DNA of 64,000 bases from Delftia tsuruhatensis NBRC 16741 (GTDB lineage: Bacteria > Pseudomonadota > Gammaproteobacteria > Burkholderiales > Burkholderiaceae_C), in assembly GCF_001571325.1 (NCBI RefSeq), contig NZ_BCTO01000022.1:186001-250000 (forward strand), in the 5' to 3' direction. The notes beneath the pieces were generated by a model. That model had not been told where the DNA came from. It worked only from the letters and a program-made list of their open reading frames with translations, and made no database searches. Both the position numbers and the translations under genes were made by a program. Shown in pieces: positions 8,413 to 17,274 of the stretch. Each line of letters opens with the position of its first letter. Position 1 is the first letter of the stretch.

Positions 8413-9078
8413 ATGTCTGAAAACATCGTCGAAATCCTGCCCGAGCTGTGGCTGGCCATGGGCCAGACCCTTTTGATGCTGGGCATCGGCCTGTCGGCCG
8501 CCGTGCTGATCGGCGGCCCGCTGGGCGTGCTGCTGTTCCTGCTGGGCCCCGGCCAGTCGCTGGACAACCGCCCGGCCTTTGCCGTGCTGAACTGGACGGT
8601 CAATACCGTGCGGTCCTTCCCCTTCATCATCTTGCTGGTCGCGCTGGTGCCCTTCACGCGCTGGCTGGCCGGCACCTCCATCGGCCCGCTGGCTGCGGCC
8701 GTGCCGCTGTCCGTGGCGGCCATTCCCTACCTGGCACGCCTGGTGGACCAGTGCCTGCGCGACGTGCCGCGCGGCGTGATCGAGGCCGCGCACGCCATGG
8801 GCGCCTCGGAGCTGCAGATCGTCTGGCGCGTGCTCATCGTCGAGGCGCGCTCGGGCCTGGTGCTGGCGCTGACCGTGCTGGCCGTGAGCTTTCTGTCGTA
8901 CTCGGCCATTGCCGGCGTGGTGGGCGGCGGCGGCATTGGCGATCTGGCCATCCGCTACGGCTACTACCGCTTCCAGACCGATGTGATGGTGCTCACCGTG
9001 ACCATCCTCGTGGCCATGGTCCAGGTCATCCAGTTCGTGGGCAACACGGCGGCCCGCCGCCTGGACAAGCGCGGCTGA
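8413..9078 (+). CDS. metI: MetI-type methionine ABC importer permease
   Basis: Predicted 221-residue permease with five hydrophobic segments. It contains NTVRSFPFIILLVALVPF and the cytoplasmic EAA-type loop EAAHAMGASELQIVWRVLIVEARSG that contacts MetN. GVVGGGGIGDLAIRYGYYRF is the conserved MetI stretch near the C-terminus. It starts 50 bases after metN with an ATG preceded by an A-rich spacer. Together with MetN and MetQ it forms a complete importer for methionine or a related sulfur compound in the inner membrane. Confidence 0.95.
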   Translation: MSENIVEILPELWLAMGQTLLMLGIGLSAAVLIGGPLGVLLFLLGPGQSLDNRPAFAVLNWTVNTVRSFPFIILLVALVPFTRWLAGTSIGPLAAAVPLSVAAIPYLARLVDQCLRDVPRGVIEAAHAMGASELQIVWRVLIVEARSGLVLALTVLAVSFLSYSAIAGVVGGGGIGDLAIRYGYYRFQTDVMVLTVTILVAMVQVIQFVGNTAARRLDKRG

Positions 9079-9140
9079 GCGCGCTGTCCAGACCCGCTTT
9101 CTTCTTTCTTCCCGCTCCCTCCCAAAAAAAGGATTCCGAC

Positions 9141-9971
9141 ATGACCGCATCCCTTTCCTTCGTGCGCCGCCACCTGCTGGCCTCGGCCGCCGCCCTTGCC
9201 GCCGTCAGCGTGCTGGCGCTGCCCGCCCATGCCCAGGCCGACAAGAAGCAGCTGGTGATCGGCGGCACGGCAGGCTCCAACATCGACCAGCTCAAGCAGG
9301 GCATCGTGCCGCTGCTGCAAAAGAAGGGCTACCAGGTCAAGCTGGTGGAGTTCAACGACTACGTGCAGCCCAACCTGGCGCTGGCCCAGGGCTCGCTGGA
9401 TGCCAACTTCTTCCAGCACCGTGTCTACCTGCAGAAGTTCGCGGCCGACCAGAAGCTGGACCTGGTGGAGCTGGTGCAAGGCCCCATCGCCCCCCTGGGC
9501 GTGTACTCCAAGACCCGCAAGACCCTGGCCGAGGCCAAGGAAGGCGACCGCGTGACCCTGCCCAACGACCCGAGCAACCTGGCCCGCGCGCTGGTGCTGC
9601 TGGAGCAGGCCGGCCTGATCAAGGCCAAGCCCGGCATCGACCCGCTGCGCGTGTCCGAAAAGGACCTGGCCGAGAACCCGCGCAAGCTCAAGTTCATCCC
9701 GCTGGAAGCCGCGCAGCTGCCGCGCTCGCTGGGCGATACCGAATACGCCATCATCAACGGCAACTTCGCCATTTCCTCGGGCCTGAAGCTGACCGAGGCC
9801 GTCTCGCTGGAAAAGACCCCCGACCACTACCTGAACGTGGTGGCCATCAAGAAGAAGGACCAGGGCGCGGCATGGGCCAAGGACCTGGCCGAGGTCTACC
9901 GCTCCGCCGAATTCAAGGCCGTGGTGGACAGCAAGTTCCAGGGCTATGCCAAGCCCACTTTCCTACAGTAA
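9141..9971 (+). CDS. metQ: MetQ-type periplasmic substrate-binding protein
   Basis: Predicted 276-residue NlpA/MetQ family protein. A signal peptide (residues 1-30, ending HAQA) precedes the mature start KKQLVIGGTAGSNIDQL. VKLVEFNDYVQPNLALAQG, DANFFQHRVYLQKF and INGNFAISSGL match the first MetQ-like protein at 645-1463. No lipobox cysteine is present. An A-rich and GGA stretch upstream (9124-9133) may serve as the ribosome binding site. It ends the metNIQ operon and is followed by strong hairpins. Confidence 0.95.
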   Translation: MTASLSFVRRHLLASAAALAAVSVLALPAHAQADKKQLVIGGTAGSNIDQLKQGIVPLLQKKGYQVKLVEFNDYVQPNLALAQGSLDANFFQHRVYLQKFAADQKLDLVELVQGPIAPLGVYSKTRKTLAEAKEGDRVTLPNDPSNLARALVLLEQAGLIKAKPGIDPLRVSEKDLAENPRKLKFIPLEAAQLPRSLGDTEYAIINGNFAISSGLKLTEAVSLEKTPDHYLNVVAIKKKDQGAAWAKDLAEVYRSAEFKAVVDSKFQGYAKPTFLQ

Positions 9972-9978
9972 GCGCCGT

Positions 9979-10031
9979 GCAGGCAGCCACATAATGGCTG
10001 CCTGCGGGAGGTACGCCTCCCGCCCGTTTTT
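9979..10031 (+). terminator. Double-hairpin terminator after metNIQ
   Basis: Two adjacent perfect inverted repeats: GCAGGCAGCCA / TGGCTGCCTGC (9979-10005, loop CATAA) and GGGAGG-TACG-CCTCCC (10006-10021), then GCCCG and five T residues. This is likely the transcription end of metNIQ. Confidence 0.75.
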
Positions 10032-10055
10032 CGCCACTTCCTCCAGGAGCAATGC

Positions 10056-10604
10056 ATGAGCCAGATCAAGGTCGCTGTCATCGTGGGCAGCCTGCGCAAG
10101 GATTCCTTCAACCGCAAATTCGCCGACGCCATTGCGCGCCTGGCACCCGAAGGCCTGGTCTTCGAGCAGGTCGCCATCGATGCCCTGCCGCTGTACAACC
10201 AGGACCATGACGGCAATGAGGTGGACGTGGTCAAGCAGTTCCGCGCCCAGATCCAGTCGGCCCAGGCCGTGCTGTTCCTGACGCCCGAGTACAACCGCTC
10301 GATTCCCGGCGTGCTCAAGAACGCGCTGGACCAGGGCTCGCGCCCCTACGGCAAGAGCGTCTGGGCCGGCAAGCCCGCTGCCGTGGCCGGCGTCTCCGTG
10401 GGTGCCATCGGCACGGCGCTGGCGCAGCAGCACCTGCGCAATGTGCTGGCCTACCTGGACATGCCCACGCTGGCCCAGCCCGAAATCTTCATCCAGGCCA
10501 AGGACGGCCTGTTTGCCGAAGACGGCTCCATTGGCGCCGGCAGCCGCGACTTCGTGAACGGCTTCGTGCAGAAGTTCGCGGCCTGGGCGCGCAAGCACCA
10601 GTGA
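10056..10604 (+). CDS. NADPH-dependent FMN reductase family protein
   Basis: Predicted 182-residue flavodoxin-like reductase. The phosphate-binding loop GSLRKDSFNRKFA for FMN, the FLTPEYNRSIPGVLKNALDQGSRP block and the loop AGVSVGAIGTA place it with the YieF/ChrR/azoreductase-like NAD(P)H:FMN reductases. Members reduce FMN, quinones, azo dyes or chromate. It follows the metNIQ terminator by 25 bases and has its own ribosome binding site (CCAGGAGC), so it is probably transcribed separately. Adjacent sulfur transport genes could mean that it supplies reduced flavin to a sulfonate monooxygenase, but no such gene is in the window. Confidence 0.9.
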   Translation: MSQIKVAVIVGSLRKDSFNRKFADAIARLAPEGLVFEQVAIDALPLYNQDHDGNEVDVVKQFRAQIQSAQAVLFLTPEYNRSIPGVLKNALDQGSRPYGKSVWAGKPAAVAGVSVGAIGTALAQQHLRNVLAYLDMPTLAQPEIFIQAKDGLFAEDGSIGAGSRDFVNGFVQKFAAWARKHQ

Positions 10605-10631
10605 GCGGTGCGGCAAGGCCGCTCAAGACAC

Positions 10632-10658
10632 AAAAAAGCCCGGCAATGCCGGGCTTTT
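10632..10658. terminator. Bidirectional Rho-independent terminator
   Basis: Six A residues, stem GCCCGGC, loop AAT, stem GCCGGGC, then four T residues. It lies between the flavin reductase (rightward) and a hypothetical protein gene (leftward). Confidence 0.9.
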
Positions 10659-10695
10659 GCGTTGCAGCTCCTGTGAGCGCAGAGGTCAGGACGCG

Positions 10696-11178
10696 TCAGG
10701 AAGCGGGAGACGGGTTGGCAATCGCCGCAGCAGGGCGCGCGGCGGACGACGCCTTCTCGCGCGCCTGGGCCTGGTCGATGGCGTCGATGATCACCACGCC
10801 GGTCGACTTGACACCGGGCGCCGAAAAGCCGGCACCGGGCGTCACGCCGGGATGGGCCAGCAGCTTGCGCGTCATTTCCTGATTCAGCTGCTGCTGGCTG
10901 GGCTTGGCGGGGGTGGGCGCTGCGGCAGGCTGATCGGGCTCCTCGGGCGCAGGTGCCTCGTCGGTGTTGCGCACATAGCTGCGGTACACGCGGGAATTGA
11001 GCTGCTCCTGATCCTGCTCGCGCTGGTACTGCAGGAACTGGTAGACGCCAATGCCCACCACGGTGATGGCCAGCAGGGACACGGCGATCACCGTGATCAC
11101 CAGGTTTTCATCGGACGGAGGGCGGGCATGGACAGGGCCGCGGGGCCGGACATGGGGGCGGGGACTTGTGGCTGGCAT
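10696..11178 (-). CDS. Hypothetical single-pass membrane protein
   Basis: Predicted 160-residue protein of unknown function. The basic, proline-rich N-terminus is followed by one transmembrane helix (about residues 27-46, VITVIAVSLLAITVVGIGVY). Then come a charged Q/E-rich coiled-coil-like stretch (QYQREQDQEQLNSR) and a Pro/Ala-rich tail, with the conserved-looking segment GVVIIDAIDQAQAREKA near the end. The topology suggests a short cytoplasmic N-terminus and a periplasmic tail. The start at 11178 is preferred over 11265 because the extra 29 residues look non-coding. It stands alone between two terminator-bounded units. I do not recognise the family. Confidence 0.65.
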   Translation of the reverse strand: MPATSPRPHVRPRGPVHARPPSDENLVITVIAVSLLAITVVGIGVYQFLQYQREQDQEQLNSRVYRSYVRNTDEAPAPEEPDQPAAAPTPAKPSQQQLNQEMTRKLLAHPGVTPGAGFSAPGVKSTGVVIIDAIDQAQAREKASSAARPAAAIANPSPAS

Positions 11179-11441
11179 GGATGGAAGGCAGTGAATGCAA
11201 TGAGGCTGCCTGGATATCGGCAGGTCCGCCGACTTTCTGAAATACAGACGGTTCGTGTCGGACAAAGCCGCGAATATGGCGGTGATGGTTCAGCCTAACA
11301 GCTTCGTGTGTCGTGCAAGGCCAGGCAGGCATTGGATTTTTCAAAGAAGCGGAAAAAGCGGATACCTGTTTTGTTTGGTAACGCCCACTAGACTGCTGGC
11401 GTGACGTTCATGACGGCATTCATCCATAAGGGCGAGACAAG

Positions 11442-12557
11442 ATGCAAAAAAAGGGCTGGAAAAATCTGTGCAGGGGCGCCGCGCTGAGCGTGGCATTGGT
11501 GACCGTATTGGCGGCGTGCGGCGGTGGGGGAGGCGATGGCAATGGCTCAGTTGTCGAGCCGCAGCCGGCGCCTGTGCAGATGTCGCTGCTGGCGGGTTCG
11601 CTTGCAAGCAAGCCCGACGCACTGGCTCAGGACCACTGTGGTCAGGTCAACGGCGTGGGCGCGCAGGCGCGGTTTTCGAGAATCACCGATCTCGCCCTTT
11701 CGCCGCTTGGCGACATTTATGTGTCGGAAGATGTTTATCCGCCTGTGTCACCGCAGCCGCCTTGCCCCACACCCGAGCGTTCTCGCATTCGCCGGATTGC
11801 GGGGGAAGGTGTGGTGTCCACCTTCTCCACAGGGGGTGACCGCGACTGGGGCGAGCCCCGCAACTATCTGTATCCGCGCGCTATTGCAGCAGGTGGCAGT
11901 GGCGAGGTCTTTGTTGCGGATGGCCTGACCTGTGCAGAGTGCGCTGTCTTCAGTGGAGGCATGCCCCGCAATGGCATGGGCGTCTGGGTGCAGCAGGCAT
12001 CGGGCGCAGTGCGGGCGCTGGCCGGTGGTGGGCCCAATTCAAGTGGCCCTAAGGATGGCGTTGGCGCTGCAGCGATTTTTTCCGGCCCCCATGCCATGCG
12101 ACGTACGCCCGATGGCCGGCTGTTCGTGCTGGATGGGAACAGGCTGCGCCAGGTCACGGCCGATGGTGAGGTCACCACGTTGCCAGGCGAAGGTTTCAAC
12201 GCGCTCGCCGTCGCCAGCAATGGGCAACTGCTGGTGGCCCGTGGTGGAGAAATCCTCAACTACACGACAGGCCAAACGCTGGCTAGGCTGGATGACAACG
12301 TGACTTCCATGGCCCTGGACAGCAGGAATGGCATCTACGTTGTGACCAGCAACCGCAGCACCCTGGTCCAAAAACTTTCGGATAGCGGGCAGCTCAGCAT
12401 CGTGGCAGGACGTGTGGACAGCGCACCCCTGGCATACGAGCTGGGGCCGCTGCCTGGCAAGCTGCTGCACGTCAAAGCCATTGCTTTCGACCGCCAGGAC
12501 CGCTTGTTGATCGCCGGCGCGTACGCCGTCGTTCGCACCAGTCCGCTGGTGCGCTGA
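11442..12557 (+). CDS. Putative NHL/beta-propeller lipoprotein
   Basis: Predicted 371-residue lipoprotein. The signal peptide ends in the lipobox VLAAC-GGGGG (Cys about residue 26), followed by a Gly-rich linker. The rest contains repeated units of the form ITDLALSPLGDIYVSE, RAIAAGGSGEVFVAD, AMRRTPDGRLFVLDG, ALAVASNGQLLVAR, SMALDSRNGIYVV and AIAFDRQDRLLIAG. These are six blades of an NHL/SMP-30-like beta propeller. No catalytic residues can be assigned. It is likely anchored to a membrane with the propeller in the periplasm. Monocistronic, with a strong terminator following. Confidence 0.8.
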   Translation: MQKKGWKNLCRGAALSVALVTVLAACGGGGGDGNGSVVEPQPAPVQMSLLAGSLASKPDALAQDHCGQVNGVGAQARFSRITDLALSPLGDIYVSEDVYPPVSPQPPCPTPERSRIRRIAGEGVVSTFSTGGDRDWGEPRNYLYPRAIAAGGSGEVFVADGLTCAECAVFSGGMPRNGMGVWVQQASGAVRALAGGGPNSSGPKDGVGAAAIFSGPHAMRRTPDGRLFVLDGNRLRQVTADGEVTTLPGEGFNALAVASNGQLLVARGGEILNYTTGQTLARLDDNVTSMALDSRNGIYVVTSNRSTLVQKLSDSGQLSIVAGRVDSAPLAYELGPLPGKLLHVKAIAFDRQDRLLIAGAYAVVRTSPLVR

Positions 12558-12587
12558 TTGCGACGGCTGCCAGGCTCGGCGGCCAGC

Positions 12588-12627
12588 AAAAAGCGCAGGC
12601 GCCCCGGTCAGGGTGCCTGCGCTTTTT
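12588..12627. terminator. Bidirectional Rho-independent terminator
   Basis: AAAAA-GCGCAGGC (12588-12600), a GC-rich loop and GCCTGCGC-TTTTT (12615-12627). It separates the convergent lipoprotein and azoR genes. Confidence 0.9.
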
Positions 12628-12644
12628 CATGCGCAAGACCGAGC

Positions 12645-13283
12645 TCAGGCGGCGATGGCCGCTTCCTGATTGGCGGCAGCCGCTGCGCGCACGATGTCGC
12701 TGCGGGCCGATTCCAGAGCCTTGGCCTTGGACTCATCGCCCATGGCCACGCCTTCTGCGCGCACGATGCTCACATCGGTGATGCCCAGGAAGCCGAACAC
12801 CGTCTTCAGGTAGCTTTCCTGGTGCTCCAGGGCCTGGCCCATTTCACTGGTGGAGTACACGCCGCCGCGCGTGGAGGCCACGATGACCTTCTTGCCCTTG
12901 GCCAGGCCTTCGGGGCCGGCTGCGGTGTAGCGGAAGGTGCGGCCGCCCTGGGCGATGCGGTCGATCCAGGCCTTGAGCTGGCTGGAGATGGTGAAGTTGT
13001 AGAACGGAGCGCCGACCACGACCACATCGGCCGCCAGGAACTGGCTCACCAGGGCTTCGGAGATGGCGTTCTGTGCGCGCTCGGCTTCCGTCGTGGCGGC
13101 CTGGCCGGTGCGAAAGCCCATGGACACTGCGTTCAGGTGGTCGGGGGCGTTCACGGCCAGATCCAGGTACTCGACCTTGGCGCCGGGATTGGCGGCCACC
13201 AGGGCGGCCACGGTCTGGGCGGTCAGCTGGCGGGACACCGAAGCGGCGCCGGTGATGGAAGAGTCGATGTGCAGCACTTGCAT
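12645..13283 (-). CDS. azoR: FMN-dependent NADH-azoreductase
   Basis: Predicted 212-residue AzoR. It starts [20 protein letters not shown], the FMN phosphate-binding region, and continues with [32 protein letters not shown] and [13 protein letters not shown], all diagnostic of the AzoR family. The enzyme is a dimeric cytosolic flavoprotein that reduces quinones and azo bonds using NADH. The start at 13283 is supported by AGGAGCT seven bases upstream; the longer open frame has no homology. It is divergent from a LysR-type gene at 13459, a common arrangement in which the regulator controls the reductase. Confidence 0.95.
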   Translation of the reverse strand: MQVLHIDSSITGAASVSRQLTAQTVAALVAANPGAKVEYLDLAVNAPDHLNAVSMGFRTGQAATTEAERAQNAISEALVSQFLAADVVVVGAPFYNFTISSQLKAWIDRIAQGGRTFRYTAAGPEGLAKGKKVIVASTRGGVYSTSEMGQALEHQESYLKTVFGFLGITDVSIVRAEGVAMGDESKAKALESARSDIVRAAAAANQEAAIAA

Positions 13284-13458
13284 GGAAAAGCTCCTGGGAT
13301 GTCGGTTGGGATCGCGGTTGGGATCGGCCATTCGGGAAAGCTTGTAGGGCCGACGATGGGATCAATTGTGAATTTGGACAGAGTCTTTGATAAGCCGCAG
13401 AAATTGCGATAGATTGTCCTGAATTTGCAGCCAATGAGCACAGGGAGGGACGAGCGAC

Positions 13459-14388
13459 ATGATGGATCTCAACGACATGCTGTACTTCGCCGAGGTCGTG
13501 GAGCGCGGCGGCTTCGCCTCTGCCGGGCGGGCGCTGGGCATACCCAAGTCGCGGCTGTCGCGGCGCGTGGCGGAGCTGGAGGCCCGGCTGGGCGTGCGCC
13601 TGCTGCAGCGCACCACGCGCAAGCTCTCGCTGACCCAGGTGGGCGAGGCCTATCTGCGCCATTGCCAGGCCATGCGCGATGCGGCCCTGGCCGCCGCCGA
13701 CACCGTGGCCGAGGTGCAGACCGAGCCGCGCGGCACCATCCGCGTGAGCTGTCCCGTCACCCTGGCCCAGACCGTGCTGGGCGAGCTCATGCCCCAGTTC
13801 CTGCAGCGTTGCCCGCTGGTGCATGTGGAAATGCAGGTGACCAACCGGCCCGTGAACCTGGTGGAGGAGGGCATCGACGTGGCGCTGCGCGTGCGCCCCA
13901 GCCTGGAGGACAGCGGCTCCATGGTCGTCAAGCGGCTGGATGTGGCGCGCCAGATCCTCGTGGCCAGCCCGGAGCTGCTGGAGCGCCAGGGCACGCCGCG
14001 TGCACTGGCCGACCTGCAGCACCTGGACAGCATGTCCATGTCGGCGGTGGATGGCCAGTCCAGCCTGCTGCTGGTCGGCCCCGAAGGCCGCGAGCAACGC
14101 CTGCAGCTGCAGCCGCGCTATGTGGTGGATGACCTGCTGACGCTGAAATTCGCGGCGCTGGCCGGCAGCGGCATGTGCTGGCTGCCCGACTACATGTGCC
14201 ATGAGGAACTGGCCGAAGGCCGGCTGGTCCATCTGCTGCCGGGCTGGGAGCCGCCGCAGGGCATCGTGCATGCGGTCTTCCCCTCGCGGCGCGGCCTGGC
14301 GCCGGCCGTGCGGCATTTCCTGGACTTCCTGGGAGAGACCGTGCCGGGGCGCAACAGCCACGCCACGCGCGAGCCGGTGGTGCGCTGA
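13459..14388 (+). CDS. LysR-type regulator divergent from azoR
   Basis: Predicted 309-residue LysR-type transcription factor. The N-terminal winged helix (FAEVVERGGFASAGRALGIPKSRLSRRVAELEARLGVRLLQRTTR) is textbook. The C-terminal co-inducer domain contains IRVSCPVTLAQTVLGELMPQF and ends with VPGRNSHATRE. The IPKSRLSRR helix places it in the CrgA/aliphatic-type LysR branch often found beside quinone or azo reductases. The 175-base divergent region with azoR is A+T-rich close to the regulator. Control of azoR by an electrophile or quinone signal is plausible but inferred. Confidence 0.9.
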   Translation: MMDLNDMLYFAEVVERGGFASAGRALGIPKSRLSRRVAELEARLGVRLLQRTTRKLSLTQVGEAYLRHCQAMRDAALAAADTVAEVQTEPRGTIRVSCPVTLAQTVLGELMPQFLQRCPLVHVEMQVTNRPVNLVEEGIDVALRVRPSLEDSGSMVVKRLDVARQILVASPELLERQGTPRALADLQHLDSMSMSAVDGQSSLLLVGPEGREQRLQLQPRYVVDDLLTLKFAALAGSGMCWLPDYMCHEELAEGRLVHLLPGWEPPQGIVHAVFPSRRGLAPAVRHFLDFLGETVPGRNSHATREPVVR

Positions 14389-14498
14389 GGCTGCACCCCG
14401 CCATGCCATAAGAAAACAACAAATCGTTCGTTGGGATCGTCGGCGGCGTTCTCCACAATCGGGGCCCATGTCCAGCAATGGACAGTCCAGGAGAACCC

Positions 14499-15134
14499 AT
14501 GAATCCCCACCGCATCATCATCGTGCCCGGCTGGCGCAACTCCGGCCCTGACCACTGGCAAAGCCTGTGGGCACAGCAGCTGCCGCATGCCGAGCGGGTG
14601 GAGCAGGACGACTGGCTCGTGCCGCACCGCGATCCCTGGGTGGCCGCGCTGGAGCAACTGGTGCTGTCCCGGCCCGAGCCCGTGGTGCTGGCCGCCCACA
14701 GCCTGGGCTGCATCACGGCCGCGCACATGGGGCCCGAGGCCAGCGCCCGCGTGCAGGGTGCGCTGCTGGTGGCGCCGGCCGATCCCGAGCGCCGTGCCCA
14801 GCTGGCCGACTTTGCGCCCGTGCCCTATGCGCCGCTGCCCTACCGCAGCGTGCTGGTGGCCAGCAGCAACGATCCCTACTGTCCGATCCGCCGGGCCGGC
14901 GCCTATGCGCGGGCCTGGGGAAGCGAGTTCGTGCGGCTGCAGAACGCGGGGCACATCAATGTCGAATCAGGCTTTGGCGACTGGCCCCTGGGCCTGGCGC
15001 TGCTGCAGTCGTTGATGCAGGGTGACAGCTGGCAGCCCGCGCAACCCCGGCCTGCCGTGCGTGCGCCGCGCGTTGCCGCTGCACGGGCAGCGGTGCCGGC
15101 AGGCGCGGGCGCCCCCTGGGCCGCCGGGCTGTGA
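14499..15134 (+). CDS. RBBP9/YdeN-family alpha/beta hydrolase
   Basis: Predicted 211-residue serine hydrolase of the YdeN/RBBP9 family. It begins IIIVPGWRNSGPDHWQSLW, carries the nucleophile elbow AHSLGC (catalytic Ser), ASSNDPYC (Asp) and NAGHINVESGFGDWP (His), completing the catalytic triad. Residues after about 180 are an Ala/Pro-rich tail not typical of the family. The ATG at 14499 has an AGGAGA ribosome binding site. It directly precedes the sulfate transport operon and may be unrelated to it. Substrate unknown. Confidence 0.9.
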   Translation: MNPHRIIIVPGWRNSGPDHWQSLWAQQLPHAERVEQDDWLVPHRDPWVAALEQLVLSRPEPVVLAAHSLGCITAAHMGPEASARVQGALLVAPADPERRAQLADFAPVPYAPLPYRSVLVASSNDPYCPIRRAGAYARAWGSEFVRLQNAGHINVESGFGDWPLGLALLQSLMQGDSWQPAQPRPAVRAPRVAAARAAVPAGAGAPWAAGL

Positions 15135-15185
15135 GGTGGCGGCTGGCGAAGACGGTGGGCCAGGCTTCTTATATGGAAGCAGGCC

Positions 15186-15225
15186 ATTAACAAACAAAAA
15201 TATATTCTTTTGAGTTTTAAGCCAG
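15186..15225 (+). promoter_or_regulatory. A+T-rich sbp upstream element, probable CysB site
   Basis: An A+T-rich patch in otherwise GC-rich DNA, about 65-105 bases before sbp, with core ATTCTTTTG at 15204-15212. The same 9 bases occur before metN (7246-7254). A CysB operator or activator-dependent promoter is the simplest reading; it has not been tested. Confidence 0.45.
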
Positions 15226-15291
15226 CGTTCGCACAATGTGACTGTCTGTGAATCCACCGCAGAGATGTCCACTAATAAAAGGCAGCGAACC

Positions 15292-16293
15292 ATGCATTCT
15301 TTGAAGCTCAAGACTTTGTTGGCCACCCTGGCGCTGGCCGCCGCAGGAACCGTATCGGCGCAGAACCAGCTGCTCAACGTCTCCTACGACGTGGCGCGCG
15401 AGTTCTACAAGGACTACAACGCCGCCTTCGTCGCCCACTACAAGAAGACCAAGGGCGTGGACATCAAGGTGGACCAGTCGCACGGCGGCTCCAGCGCCCA
15501 GGCGCGCGCCGTCAACGACGGCCTGGCTGCCGATGTGGTGACCTTCAACACCACGACCGACGTGCAGTTCCTGGCCGACAGCGGCGTGGTCGCCAAGGAC
15601 TGGGCCAAGAAATTCCCCAATGACGCATCGCCCACCACCTCGACCATGCTTTTCCTGGTGCGCAACGGCAACCCCAAGAACATCAAGGACTGGAGCGATC
15701 TGACCCGTCCCGACGTGAAGGTCGTGGTGGTCAATCCCAAGACCGGCGGCAATGGCCGCTACGCCTACCTGGCGGCCTGGGGCTCGGTGCGCGAGAAGGG
15801 CGGCACCGACGCGCAGGCGGCCGAGTTCGTGCAGCAGCTCTACAAGAACGTGCCCGTGCTGGGCAAGGGCGGGCGCGATGCGACCAGCATCTTCCTGCAA
15901 CGCAACATCGGCGACGTGCTGATCACGTTCGAGTCCGAAGTGGTTTCCGTGGAGCGCGAATTCGGCAAGGGCAAGGTCGATGCCGTCCATCCCTCGGTGT
16001 CCATCGTGGCCGAGAACCCCGTGGCCGTGGTCGAGCGCACCGTGGCCAAGAAGGGCACGGGCCAGCTGGCGCACGACTACCTGGCCTGGCTGTACTCCGA
16101 CGAGGCCCAGGAAATCGCCGCACAGCACGCGCTGCGCCCCCGCTCCGAGGCCGTGCTCAAGAAGCACGCCGACGTGTTCAAGCCCATCAAGCAGTTCACC
16201 GTGGCGAAGTACTTCGGCTCGCTGTCCGAAGCCCAGAAGGTGCACTTCAACGACGGCGGACAGTTCGACAAGATCTACGTCCCCGGCAAGTAA
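15292..16293 (+). CDS. sbp: Periplasmic sulfate-binding protein
   Basis: Predicted 333-residue sulfate-binding protein. The signal peptide (residues 1-23) ends VSAQ. The mature protein begins LLNVSYDVAREFYKDYN and includes VDQSHGGSSAQARAVNDGLAADVVTFN, PKTGGNGRYAYLAAWG, LGKGGRDATSIFLQR and the C-terminal RPRSEAVLKK, all strongly conserved in Sbp/CysP. The ATG at 15292 is chosen over upstream alternatives because it begins the signal peptide. It is the first gene of sbp-cysTWA, which imports sulfate or thiosulfate for cysteine synthesis. Confidence 0.96.
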   Translation: MHSLKLKTLLATLALAAAGTVSAQNQLLNVSYDVAREFYKDYNAAFVAHYKKTKGVDIKVDQSHGGSSAQARAVNDGLAADVVTFNTTTDVQFLADSGVVAKDWAKKFPNDASPTTSTMLFLVRNGNPKNIKDWSDLTRPDVKVVVVNPKTGGNGRYAYLAAWGSVREKGGTDAQAAEFVQQLYKNVPVLGKGGRDATSIFLQRNIGDVLITFESEVVSVEREFGKGKVDAVHPSVSIVAENPVAVVERTVAKKGTGQLAHDYLAWLYSDEAQEIAAQHALRPRSEAVLKKHADVFKPIKQFTVAKYFGSLSEAQKVHFNDGGQFDKIYVPGK

Positions 16294-16311
16294 GCACGCA
16301 AGCAGGCATGA

Positions 16312-16329
16312 AGGCGGCGCAGTCCGCCT
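16312..16329 (+). other. Intercistronic hairpin between sbp and cysT
   Basis: AGGCGG-CGCAGT-CCGCCT, a perfect 6-bp stem without a T tract. In ABC operons such hairpins often protect the abundant binding-protein mRNA and reduce permease expression; this role is inferred here. Confidence 0.5.
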
Positions 16330-16367
16330 GAGGCCCCCTCCCCACACTGGCTGATTTGGAATCCAAC

Positions 16368-17273
16368 ATGGTGTCTGCCGTTCCGACCAGCCCAAGGCCT
16401 GGCGCCGACGCTCCTGTGCCCGCACCGACCGGTGCGGCGCGCAAGGGGCGCGGCGCCAAGCGCGTTTTGCCCGGCTTCGGGCTGACCTTGGGCTATACGC
16501 TTTTTTATCTGAGCCTGATCGTGCTGATCCCGCTGTCGGCACTGCTGTTCAAGACCTTCTCGCTCACCTGGCCCCAGTTCTGGGAGGCCGTGGCCTCGCC
16601 GCGCGTGCTGGCCTCGTACCGGCTGACGTTTGGCGCCTCGTTCGCGGCGGCCTGCGTGAACCTGGTGTTCGGCCTGCTGATCGCCTGGGTGCTGGTGCGC
16701 TACAAGTTCCCGGGCAAGAAGATCGTCGATGCGCTCGTCGATCTGCCCTTTGCCCTGCCCACGGCCGTGGCCGGCATTTCGCTGACCGCCTTGCTGGCCG
16801 GCAATGGCTGGGTGGGCCAGTACCTGGAGCCCTACGGCATCCAGCTGGCCTTCAATCCGAACGGCGTGGTGATTGCGCTGATCTTCATCGGCCTGCCGTT
16901 CGTGGTGCGCACGGTGCAGCCTGTGCTGGAGGATTCGGAGAAGGAGCTGGAGGAGGCCGCCACCAGCCTGGGCGCCTCGCGCTGGCAGATCTTCTACAAG
17001 GTGATCCTGCCGGCCATCACGCCCGCGCTGCTCACGGGCTTTGCCATGGCCTTCGCGCGCGCCATCGGCGAGTACGGCTCGGTCATCTTCATCGCGGGCA
17101 ACATGCCCATGATTTCCGAGATCACACCGCTGATCATCATCGGCAAGCTGGAGCAATACGACTACGCAGGCGCCACGGCCGTGGCCGTGGTGATGCTGCT
17201 GTTCTCCTTCGTGATGCTGCTGGTCATCAACGCGCTGCAGGCATGGCAGCGCAAGCATTCGGGAGGGGCTTGA
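16368..17273 (+). CDS. cysT: Sulfate/thiosulfate ABC permease CysT
   Basis: Predicted 301-residue inner-membrane permease (also called CysU). It has six hydrophobic segments and the family stretches [40 protein letters not shown] and [17 protein letters not shown]. The EAA loop [25 protein letters not shown] contacts CysA. The ATG at 16368 is preferred to a TTG four codons upstream. It is followed after one base by cysW. Confidence 0.95.
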   Translation: MVSAVPTSPRPGADAPVPAPTGAARKGRGAKRVLPGFGLTLGYTLFYLSLIVLIPLSALLFKTFSLTWPQFWEAVASPRVLASYRLTFGASFAAACVNLVFGLLIAWVLVRYKFPGKKIVDALVDLPFALPTAVAGISLTALLAGNGWVGQYLEPYGIQLAFNPNGVVIALIFIGLPFVVRTVQPVLEDSEKELEEAATSLGASRWQIFYKVILPAITPALLTGFAMAFARAIGEYGSVIFIAGNMPMISEITPLIIIGKLEQYDYAGATAVAVVMLLFSFVMLLVINALQAWQRKHSGGA

Positions 17274-17274
17274 G

